Positions 13,587 through 20,141 of a DNA stretch of 21,589 nucleotides are shown one piece after another. The stretch is taken from positions 1 through 21,589 of the forward strand of contig DASWFI010000062.1 of NCBI GenBank assembly GCA_036394315.1. Reading direction: 5' to 3'. Numbering within the stretch: position 1 is the first letter of the stretch; the number at the start of each line of letters is the position of its first letter. The notes under the pieces are model-generated. The model was not told the DNA's origin, did no database searches, and worked only from the letters and a program-made list of their open reading frames with translations. Made by a program: the position numbers and the translations under genes. The stretch comes from DASWFI01 sp036394315 (GTDB lineage: Bacteria; Patescibacteriota; Doudnabacteria; UBA920; O2-02-FULL-48-8).

Positions 13587-15001
13587 TAATCAGTAATGAG
13601 GCTGATTCCGCCTAATGATGTTTTATAAACTGATTTGCCGTTGACGAGTAAATAACTGGCGCTGCCAAATCTGTCTTTCTGCGTCCTGATAGCGACTGCA
13701 CCGGTAGCATCAATCGTCGACTGGCTATTGCTAGCGCTGGACTGGATTAAATCAGCCGGGACTTGGAAATTTGAATTGACTTGCCCATCTTCTGAAACCG
13801 CTATGAATTTGGTGGAGTTTGACCACAGGCTTAGAACAATACTGCTCCCGACCCAACTCACAGGTGTGGCCTGAACTGCAACGTCAAACGATGATTTCGT
13901 AAGACCACTGGTGAGATCCAAAATCAAAATTCCCGTCCTTACTCCGTTACATTTAGATTTACAACTGTTCAAATCCCCACCGGAACCATACCTATAACCG
14001 ATAGCGACTTTCGTGCGATCAGGTGACAAAACAAAATTATCAGGTGTATATGTAATACCGTTTTCAAAATTTCTCGCAAACAAAACGTTTGATTGCTCAG
14101 AAGTAAGATTAAATGTTGAAACCTGATCATTACTTAAATAAATAATCTTATTTCCACTCTTCTTAATCGTGGCGAAATTTTCCAATCCCGGAAGAACCTT
14201 AGTCGTTTGGTTGCCCGTGGTTGGATTATAAACCCGCAATCTATTGGCAGCATAGTAGTAAACAGTACTCGAGGTCTTCGCCGGTGTTGCCAGTTTAAAG
14301 AAACTAAGATTCGATACTACGCTAACCAATTTACTTTGCAAATCCGTGGTGCTTGCATATAAATCGATTCTGTTGCAGCTGGTATTCGGCTGTTCGACAT
14401 TAGAACAAGTATTCCAATTGTTGACTTTACCAGTGAAGACATAACGGATTAAAATACGCCCGGCAGGCAAATTCCATTTCTTGATTCTTACAGATTTACC
14501 GGAGATTGTAGAAAAAGACATTTCATTTGGAGCATCCTTGGGAATGAGTAAATCCGCTCCGCCTTTTGGATACATAAAAAGATTAGCGTTTGACTGATCA
14601 GCCAAATAAATAGAAACATAATCAACCTGTCCATTGTATTGATAATTTATTTCGCGGGTGTCGGACGGGATTTTGAGCTCAAAACCATAATCCTGATTTC
14701 TGTATGTTCGTGTTTGCTGACCCTGATTTTTCTTACTAGAAGCGGAAATTTTTTCCCAACCGCGAGGAAATCTACAGCTATTGGAAAATTCTTTAATTTC
14801 ACCGCTATATTTATTCCTGGCTTTAACAGGTATGGATTCATTACAGTTCAGCTTACTATCCTGCCAAATTTGATCCACGAGAGTTGAAGAGGAATACTGC
14901 CAGTAATAAATACCTGCGATTAATATCCCGAATACCAGTACTAGGTACCCAACAGTGCTCACCATGTGTTTTCGAACCCATAGTTTTTTTTGTATTGTCA
15001 T
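13586..15001 (-). CDS. Membrane-anchored exported protein: Cys module, PsbP-like region, beta-propeller-like C-terminus
   Basis: A 471-residue protein of unknown function. A basic start and one membrane helix (about 14-35, ending IYYWQ) are followed by a module with C53 and C76 and the phrase KYSGEIKEFSNSCRFPRGWE, matching the C-terminal module of the 287-aa protein at 3640-4503. Next is a PsbP-like opening DYGFELKIPSD (104-114) and a beta-rich domain with a Cys pair. The second half (from about 245) has repeated strand patterns such as VYYYAANRLRVYNPTTGN, KIIYLSNDQVSTFNL, NFVLSPDRTKVAIGYRY and TGILILDLTSG, typical of WD40/TolB-like propellers, though fewer blades are clear than a full propeller. 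Translationally coupled to rpe. A cell-surface role is likely. Confidence 0.82.
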   Translation of the reverse strand: MTIQKKLWVRKHMVSTVGYLVLVFGILIAGIYYWQYSSSTLVDQIWQDSKLNCNESIPVKARNKYSGEIKEFSNSCRFPRGWEKISASSKKNQGQQTRTYRNQDYGFELKIPSDTREINYQYNGQVDYVSIYLADQSNANLFMYPKGGADLLIPKDAPNEMSFSTISGKSVRIKKWNLPAGRILIRYVFTGKVNNWNTCSNVEQPNTSCNRIDLYASTTDLQSKLVSVVSNLSFFKLATPAKTSSTVYYYAANRLRVYNPTTGNQTTKVLPGLENFATIKKSGNKIIYLSNDQVSTFNLTSEQSNVLFARNFENGITYTPDNFVLSPDRTKVAIGYRYGSGGDLNSCKSKCNGVRTGILILDLTSGLTKSSFDVAVQATPVSWVGSSIVLSLWSNSTKFIAVSEDGQVNSNFQVPADLIQSSASNSQSTIDATGAVAIRTQKDRFGSASYLLVNGKSVYKTSLGGISLITD

Positions 15002-15059
15002 TGTTTTGGCTATTTTATTAGTTTTTATGTCTTTTTATTCGAATTTTTCGACTGAACTC

Positions 15060-15065
15060 ATTATA
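15060..15065 (-). promoter_or_regulatory. Candidate -10 element for the rpe-transketolase unit
   Basis: On the minus strand the 84-nt gap after rpiB holds a perfect TATAAT (15060-15065), about 60 nt upstream of the 471-aa gene. No good -35 lies 16-18 nt upstream (TAGCAT or GTAGCA at best), so the promoter is weak or activator-dependent, or the unit is also read through from rpiB, since no terminator is visible in the gap. Confidence 0.4.
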
Positions 15066-15085
15066 ATCCATTTTTACGATTTATG

Positions 15086-15535
15086 CTACAAATTGATATC
15101 TATTTTCTTAACCTTATTTACCCGACGCACAAACCGCTCTTGAGGGTCAAATGGAGTAGTGAGGAAAACATGTATAATTTTTTTGGCCAGATCCAAACCG
15201 ATATAATCTGCAGCCAGGCACAAAATATTCGCGTCATCATCATTGCGCGCTGCATGCGCGGTTTTTTCATTCCAGGCCAGCGCTGCCCTGGCTCCTTTGG
15301 CTTTATTGGCGACAATGCATTCTCCTTGTCCGGAACGGCAGATCAAAATACCTAAGGATCCTTGCTCATGTCCGACTTTCACCGCCACAGGCCAAGCATA
15401 ATCCGGATAATCATCGTCCTGAACATATTCCTTAGCTCCCAAATCCTCAAAGCTAAAATTCCACTCTTTGAGCCACTCTTTAATTTCTTCTTTTAATTTA
15501 AATCCTCCGTGATCGGAGCCGAGATATATTTTCAT
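15086..15535 (-). CDS. rpiB: Ribose-5-phosphate isomerase B-type sugar-phosphate isomerase
   Basis: A 149-residue RpiB/LacAB-family protein: SDHGGFKLKEEI (D8, H9), DYPDYA, and the catalytic Cys C66 in ILICRSGQGECIVANKAKGARAAL. It would interconvert ribose 5-phosphate and ribulose 5-phosphate, the entry step to rpe and transketolase encoded downstream. Two active-site departures are visible. The loop after the Cys reads RSGQGE where RpiB has GTGIG. The segment that carries ring-opening His99 in the E. coli enzyme (RQHND) reads RNDDD here, placing D99 at the His position. Similar variants may exist in Patescibacteria, but a related aldose/ketose phosphate isomerase cannot be excluded. The start overlaps the preceding stop (ATGA); the stop is TAG. 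Confidence 0.9.
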   Translation of the reverse strand: MKIYLGSDHGGFKLKEEIKEWLKEWNFSFEDLGAKEYVQDDDYPDYAWPVAVKVGHEQGSLGILICRSGQGECIVANKAKGARAALAWNEKTAHAARNDDDANILCLAADYIGLDLAKKIIHVFLTTPFDPQERFVRRVNKVKKIDINL

Positions 15536-17157
15536 ATTTTTATCCCTTTTTCATATTGTTTTTCAGAACTATCGCGATAACTTACTTTAAAAACGGGACG
15601 GTTATTAGAAAAAGATATATCGACCTTACTCATTGAGGTTGGCGTTTCAGGTGCAATAATAGTTGCCGCTAAACGTTCTGATAATTTTTGGCCAATCCCT
15701 TTTTTAGTGCCGGTAGAACAAGAGACCAAAATAATTGTTGGATTATCCACAAAAAATTGACGACTACGTTCGGAGCCCCTCCCTATTAAATCTTCTGATC
15801 TTAACCCATAACGGCCCTCTCCTCCCAAACTACCAAACTGTATAAGATCGGGTTCCCCGTGTCCTCCAATAAAAGCAAATGTTGCAGGCCCGTAATTCTT
15901 TTTAAATGTACTTAATCGTCTCACAACATCGATTTTAGTTTCTGCTTCTGCCACTCGTAAGTAGTATCTATCTCCGAGTTGTTTAACCACATTTCCAAAT
16001 ACATGTGTGTCATGATAAAAGGCACCATTGTGATCTGCTCTAGGAAAAATCACAATTCCATATGGTTTAGATTTATCATTTCGTTGGTCAAATTGATCTT
16101 TCAATAATTCTCTAGGATAACGGGCAAAATCCAACACACCAAACTCTTTCGCTAAGTAAGCAGCTGCGGTGGGGCTTTCTTCTTCCAGTTTAAACAATTC
16201 ACTGAGATTTCTGGCTATAGTTAAACGTCTTTCCCGCGTACTCTGAAGCCAGGAATTCAGACATTTTTCTGGGTCTAATTCCAATTTTACTAGAATTTCT
16301 GACAATATTTCTTTCGCTTTTGAAGAAGAATCAGGACTATGCCCGTCCAAGATCATTTCTTGGAGTAAATGACTTCCCTGGTATGAATTAACATTAATTA
16401 AAGTCCTAATCTTTTTTTCAATAATTTCTCTATTATCTTTTTCCGAAGCTTCATAAATCTGGCTAATTATTCCATGGAATGTACCATAATCTATTTTTTC
16501 CAAAGCTGCACTACTAAACTCAACTAAAACTTTTTTTGCCAGCTCTTTTTGCCTGTCGGTACCACGCCAGACCACATTTTTTAAAGCTCTTAAACCATCG
16601 TAAGGATTATCGTCTTTAGCTAGCGTTTTTAATGTTTCGATATTATCAGTTAAAAAATCAACTGTTGTATGGGTAAATTCCTCATTTTGATAATCACTTG
16701 CTGAAGCGCTCTCTAAATAAAAATTGGCTCTAGTAACGATGGTTTGAATAGATTTTTTATCACCTAGCCCTTCTTTAAACAACTCCAATCTTGCTTTCAG
16801 TAAATCCAAGTTCATAACTTGTATTTCATTATCACCAATAGGAATATCAAAAACTTCAGTAGCTTCATAAATTTCTTTTCTTCGAAGTCCTTTGCGCTGA
16901 CTTTCGGACATTTTTTCTACATTTTTTACATGATTAGATTGATATTCAAGCTCGGTTCGGGCTTTACGGTGCAGACGATCGGCCTTTGAAGCACTTTTTT
17001 CTTTACCGCTAAAATCCAAGGCTTCTCTGATCCGGGTTCTAATTTTTTTTGATTCTAAACGAGCCTCGTCACGCTCCTTCCGGATATCTTTAATTTCGCT
17101 CGCGGCGTGGTCGCGCATATCCTGAATTTCTGGATTGTAGCCTTGTCGTTCCGGCAT
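15532..17157 (-). CDS. Coiled-coil/alpha-helical protein with C-terminal caspase-like (clan CD) domain
   Basis: A 541-residue protein with no named family that I can assign. Residues about 1-100 are charged and helical (RDHAASEIKDIRKERDEARL) and probably form a coiled coil. Residues about 120-370 are alpha-helical with repeat-like pairs, possibly HEAT-like. From about 375 an alpha/beta domain begins with PYGIVIFPRAD, then FAFIGGHGEPDLIQFG (H433) and, 47 residues later, TIILVSCSTGT (C480), followed by AATIIAPETPTS. A strand ending in GHG and a later strand ending in SC at this spacing is the His-Cys dyad of caspase/CHAT-type peptidases. There is no signal peptide, so it should act in the cytoplasm. 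It lies between tpiA (22 nt gap) and rpiB (4-nt overlap). Proteolytic activity is inference from the motif. Confidence 0.8.
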   Translation of the reverse strand: MPERQGYNPEIQDMRDHAASEIKDIRKERDEARLESKKIRTRIREALDFSGKEKSASKADRLHRKARTELEYQSNHVKNVEKMSESQRKGLRRKEIYEATEVFDIPIGDNEIQVMNLDLLKARLELFKEGLGDKKSIQTIVTRANFYLESASASDYQNEEFTHTTVDFLTDNIETLKTLAKDDNPYDGLRALKNVVWRGTDRQKELAKKVLVEFSSAALEKIDYGTFHGIISQIYEASEKDNREIIEKKIRTLINVNSYQGSHLLQEMILDGHSPDSSSKAKEILSEILVKLELDPEKCLNSWLQSTRERRLTIARNLSELFKLEEESPTAAAYLAKEFGVLDFARYPRELLKDQFDQRNDKSKPYGIVIFPRADHNGAFYHDTHVFGNVVKQLGDRYYLRVAEAETKIDVVRRLSTFKKNYGPATFAFIGGHGEPDLIQFGSLGGEGRYGLRSEDLIGRGSERSRQFFVDNPTIILVSCSTGTKKGIGQKLSERLAATIIAPETPTSMSKVDISFSNNRPVFKVSYRDSSEKQYEKGIKI

Positions 17158-17179
17158 ATTTAATATCCCAAAATCTTAA

Positions 17180-17956
17180 TCATATGCGGTGAATGCTTTC
17201 TCGATTAAATTCAGAAACAACCTGCCAAAAATTATCAGCATCCAGACTGGCAGCACCGACGAGTGCTCCATCAATCTGAGGATATTTCGCATACTCGCTG
17301 ACATTATCTTTATTCACAGTCCCCCCATAAAGCACTCTTACATTTCTCGCCATTTTGCCAATTTTCTTTTCCAACAAATCATAAATATGCGTGATCAGCT
17401 CTATCGCATGCTCGCCAGAGGCGGGCTGCGATTTTTTCATGGTTGAGATCGCCCATATCGGCTCGTAAACGAAGACAATTTTTTCTAATTGTTTTTTGTC
17501 CAAGCCTTTTGTGACTTTTGTAAACTGCCTGGACACCAAGGCCTTCATTTCATCCTTTCTTGCATCTTCTTCCCCGCCCAAACAAACAATCGGAGTAATT
17601 TTATATTTCAAAGCTGAAACAATTTTAGCATTCACCATCGAATCCGTCTCGCCCAGATATAATCGTCGCTCAGAATGGCCCAAAATCACATAATTTACAT
17701 TCCATTGCCTGACCTGGCCCGGAGAAATTTCGCCGGTCATGGCTCCATGCTCGACCCAGCTGATATTTTGAGTCCCTAATTTGATTTCGTGAATATAATG
17801 TGTCAACGGAGCTATGTAAATAAAAGGAGCGCAAACCACCACTTCTGTATGATCCGACACGGCATGCATGCGATATTCAAAAGACGAAACCAGTCGGCGA
17901 GCCTCTTCAATGGTTTGTGGATTCATTTTCCAGTTGGCAATTATAAGTTTTTTCAT
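17180..17956 (-). CDS. tpiA: Triosephosphate isomerase
   Basis: A 258-residue TIM-barrel enzyme interconverting DHAP and glyceraldehyde 3-phosphate. Catalytic residues are visible: N8 and K10 in ANWKMN, H94 in ILGHSERR, and E165 in VYEPIWAI; VRVLYGGTVN and DGALVGAASL form the phosphate site. The flexible loop 6, usually AIGTGKTA, reads AISTMKKSQPAS, keeping the lysine but replacing both glycines. The start overlaps the galT stop by 4 nt (ATGA). Being away from the fba-gap-pgk unit but in the same cluster, it probably depends on the htrA promoter or read-through. Confidence 0.97.
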   Translation of the reverse strand: MKKLIIANWKMNPQTIEEARRLVSSFEYRMHAVSDHTEVVVCAPFIYIAPLTHYIHEIKLGTQNISWVEHGAMTGEISPGQVRQWNVNYVILGHSERRLYLGETDSMVNAKIVSALKYKITPIVCLGGEEDARKDEMKALVSRQFTKVTKGLDKKQLEKIVFVYEPIWAISTMKKSQPASGEHAIELITHIYDLLEKKIGKMARNVRVLYGGTVNKDNVSEYAKYPQIDGALVGAASLDADNFWQVVSEFNRESIHRI

Positions 17957-18951
17957 TTTTGCCTTAATACGTCAGCTGCCATTTCTGGCAAGACGGTATT
18001 TACATATACATCTGATCCCAATTCAAATCCCCCCCAGACATTCAGGCGGGGCAAAATTTCCAAATGCCAATGATAACTTCGGGCGTCGTAGCGGGTCATA
18101 AGCGAATGCGAAATGGGCAAACTGTGAATATAATAATTATAAGCGGGATTATTTAATTTATAATAAATTTTCTGCAAAACTGTTTTGAGAACATCGGCTA
18201 GCGAATGCCGCTCGGACTTGGACATTTCTGTAAAACTTGCCTGATGCCGTTTAGGAATAATCCGCAGAGCATAAGGTACTCTGGCAGCAAACGGGGCGAA
18301 AACCAAAAAATCCTTGTGATCTAGGACGATCCGTTCACGATCGGCCATTTCCTTAAAAATCATCTCACAATAAATGCATGCTCCCTGCGCCTGAAAATAA
18401 TCATAACTTCCTGTAACTTCATCATGCAAGTGTTCCGGCACAAAAGGCGTGGCGAAAATTTGAGAATGCGGGTGTAGCAATGAAGCGCCGCCGTCATGAC
18501 CGTGATTTTGCAGAATATGCACATATTCCACTTCCGGATGATTGGAAAGAGTAAGCATCCGTTCCTGATAAACCTGAAGATTCATGTCCATCAGGTCATC
18601 CGGTAAAAACCCGGTTAAAATATTATGCGGCCTGCTAATCACTACTTCATGATCCCCGATACCTTCTCTAACAGTATAGAAATCCGAACGGGTGCGGCCA
18701 CCAGAATGACCGAGCGCTTCAAATTTATTTAAAATTACCCGCACTTTCCAGTTCCGTCCTTTCGGGTGAGCAACAACTTCCAGATTCATCTCCTCTTTTC
18801 CAGAACAAAAAGGACAAGCCTTGTCATGCTCCGGAACCATCTTTGGATCCGGGGTGGCAGGTTCGTGCTTAAAATCCTCCGGCCGATTGGACCGATTAGG
18901 AGCAAACAACACCCAGTGCTGGGAAACAATATCTTGCCGAAATTCGCTCAT
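17953..18951 (-). CDS. galT: Galactose-1-phosphate uridylyltransferase (GalT family)
   Basis: A 332-residue HIT-superfamily nucleotidyltransferase. Zinc ligands C46 and C49 (ACPFCSG), H109 (SRPHN) and H160 are in place, and the active site LLHPHSQIFATP carries the nucleophile H162 and Q164. The C-terminal half repeats the fold, with ARSYHWHLEILPRLNVWGGF. Classical members transfer UMP between UDP-glucose and galactose 1-phosphate; related Patescibacterial and archaeal proteins may use other hexose 1-phosphates or ADP-sugars. The setting beside tpiA and pentose phosphate genes points to sugar-phosphate/nucleotide-sugar exchange. No galK or galE is in the window, so the substrate is open. An AAGAGAG-like ribosome site precedes the ATG. 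Confidence 0.93.
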   Translation of the reverse strand: MSEFRQDIVSQHWVLFAPNRSNRPEDFKHEPATPDPKMVPEHDKACPFCSGKEEMNLEVVAHPKGRNWKVRVILNKFEALGHSGGRTRSDFYTVREGIGDHEVVISRPHNILTGFLPDDLMDMNLQVYQERMLTLSNHPEVEYVHILQNHGHDGGASLLHPHSQIFATPFVPEHLHDEVTGSYDYFQAQGACIYCEMIFKEMADRERIVLDHKDFLVFAPFAARVPYALRIIPKRHQASFTEMSKSERHSLADVLKTVLQKIYYKLNNPAYNYYIHSLPISHSLMTRYDARSYHWHLEILPRLNVWGGFELGSDVYVNTVLPEMAADVLRQK

Positions 18952-18966
18952 CGCAAAAAATCTCTC

Positions 18967-19485
18967 TTACTTGCTTACAAAATAAAAAGTCGGTAGCAGT
19001 TTTTCCACCAGCTTTCCTGACCCGCGCACCACATAAAGTTTGCGGTCATGAGGAATTATCACTACTGTTTCCGAATGACCATTTCCTAAATCATTTATAA
19101 GCTTGGAGGCAGAAGTATTGTTTAAGGTTATGGCGGTTTCTTTGGTAATATTTAAGGTCATGCGGATAGATTTTTCCGCAGCAGGGGTGGTGACGGTGAC
19201 AGTGACTCCAGCATCAGAAGTCAGGGGTGGCAAAAAAGCGATGCTGGCAGTGGATGCTTCGATTGACCAATCCGCCGGGTAGCGCAGGACAAACCCGAGC
19301 CGGACATCACTATATCTATGAGTCGGAGAATAACTATTTTCCGAATTTTCCAGATCGATGTTGGCTATCTTTAAATAGCCAAGCATGGCGATGGCCACAA
19401 ACACCACATAGGCGATCGCCCATATCAACCATCGATTTTGGTGAACTTTGATTTTATGAAATTTGTATTTTTTTGTTTTTGCCAT
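18967..19485 (-). CDS. Single-pass membrane protein with PsbP-like exported domain
   Basis: A 172-residue protein: basic cytoplasmic start (MAKTKKYKFHKIKVHQNRW), one helix (about 19-40, LIWAIAYVVF), then an exported domain opening RLGFVLRYPADW (62-73), the PsbP/Mog1-like signature, followed by beta-rich sequence with TVTVTTP. There is no Cys and no catalytic motif. It shares its N-terminal anchor with the 60-aa protein 9 nt upstream (both MAK-x-K and LIWAI), and the domain opening with the proteins at 3640, 13586 and more weakly 7670. It lies 15 nt before galT. Function unknown. Confidence 0.82.
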   Translation of the reverse strand: MAKTKKYKFHKIKVHQNRWLIWAIAYVVFVAIAMLGYLKIANIDLENSENSYSPTHRYSDVRLGFVLRYPADWSIEASTASIAFLPPLTSDAGVTVTVTTPAAEKSIRMTLNITKETAITLNNTSASKLINDLGNGHSETVVIIPHDRKLYVVRGSGKLVEKLLPTFYFVSK

Positions 19486-19494
19486 TTTTTTTAA

Positions 19495-19677
19495 TTATTT
19501 GTGTTTAATATTAACTAAATATAAAGACGAACTGATATCAGTGTCCATCTGAATTTTCGACATATAAATTTGAGCCAACAAACCGCCGCCGACAGAAATT
19601 GCAAAGATAATTGCCCAGATCAGATACCGTTCGCCTGCCAAGGCACTGATTATTTTTAGATTTTTGCTTTTTGCCAT
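19495..19677 (-). CDS. 60-aa single-pass membrane protein, short paralogue of the next gene
   Basis: A 60-residue peptide starting MAKSKNLKII with a helix at about 18-38 (YLIWAIIFAISVGGGLL) and a short polar tail (QMDTDISSSLYLVNIKHK). The first 45 residues align with the anchor of the 172-aa protein encoded next, but there is no PsbP-like domain. It could be a duplicated anchor that lost its domain or a partner of the larger protein. A perfect 12-bp inverted repeat lies in its upstream region. Confidence 0.7.
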   Translation of the reverse strand: MAKSKNLKIISALAGERYLIWAIIFAISVGGGLLAQIYMSKIQMDTDISSSLYLVNIKHK

Positions 19678-19692
19678 TTGTTTTCCGATTTC

Positions 19693-19726
19693 GTGTTACA
19701 GGTTCCAATTCTGCAACCTGTAACAC
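19693..19726. repeat. Perfect 12-bp inverted repeat between ruvX and the 60-aa gene
   Basis: Arms GTGTTACAGGTT (19693-19704) and AACCTGTAACAC (19715-19726) around a 10-nt loop. On the minus strand it is followed by ACGAAATCGG rather than a T-run, so it is not a minus-strand intrinsic terminator. It could be an mRNA processing or stability hairpin separating htrA-ruvX from the sugar genes, or an operator for a dimeric regulator. Confidence 0.85.
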
Positions 19727-19733
19727 TTATTAA

Positions 19734-20141
19734 TTATTTTTTGTGAGTATTTAGATATTGCTCCAGCATTATTTGCGCGGCAATATTATCCTTGATCGTT
19801 CTTTGCTGCTGTTCATTTAAACCCTGTTCGGATAATCGGTTGCCGGCTTCCACTGAGGTAAATCGTTCATCTATAAATTCGATTGGAGTTTTGATTGCCT
19901 GAGCCAGACTAGTCGCGAACTTATTCAATTTTTCAGAACTTTTCCCTGACTCTCCCTTCAGATTTTTGGGCATACCTATAAGCACTAAAGCAATCTCGAA
20001 TTCATCCACCAACTGTTTTATTTCTGTTATTGCGTTTTTGCTTTCAATAATTTTATGAAGAGGAAAAGCTATTTGCCCGGAAGGATCAGAAAGTGCAGCT
20101 CCAGTCCTGACACTGCCCCAATCAAGCGCTAAAATCCTCAT
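19734..20141 (-). CDS. ruvX: RuvX/YqgF-family RNase H-fold nuclease
   Basis: A 135-residue protein of the RuvX (YqgF) family, linked to pre-16S rRNA 5' end processing in E. coli and annotated as a putative Holliday junction resolvase. Visible: ILALDWGSVRTGAALSDPSG with the first acidic residue D7, VLIGMPKNLKGESG, the second acid in FIDERFTSVEA, and the final KDNIAAQIMLEQYL. Length is typical (135-140). The start overlaps the htrA stop by 4 nt (ATGA), so both use the promoter upstream of htrA. The second gene of the unit; no functional link to sugar metabolism is evident. Confidence 0.94.
   Translation of the reverse strand: MRILALDWGSVRTGAALSDPSGQIAFPLHKIIESKNAITEIKQLVDEFEIALVLIGMPKNLKGESGKSSEKLNKFATSLAQAIKTPIEFIDERFTSVEAGNRLSEQGLNEQQQRTIKDNIAAQIMLEQYLNTHKK

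Noticed and set aside
15532..15535. UGA recoded as glycine, as in some Patescibacterial lineages
   Set aside because: TGA ends gpmI, galT, the 287-aa and the 541-aa genes at expected family lengths or in ATGA overlaps, and no in-frame TGA is needed inside any gene.
484..19451. Many plus-strand open frames of 60-160 codons
   Set aside because: All lie opposite well-supported minus-strand genes, show low-complexity or atypical composition and match no family; they are shadow frames.
19538..19726. 62-codon minus-strand frame overlapping the 60-aa gene
   Set aside because: It begins inside the inverted repeat, is basic and repetitive, and conflicts with the 60-aa gene, whose anchor is shared with the next gene.
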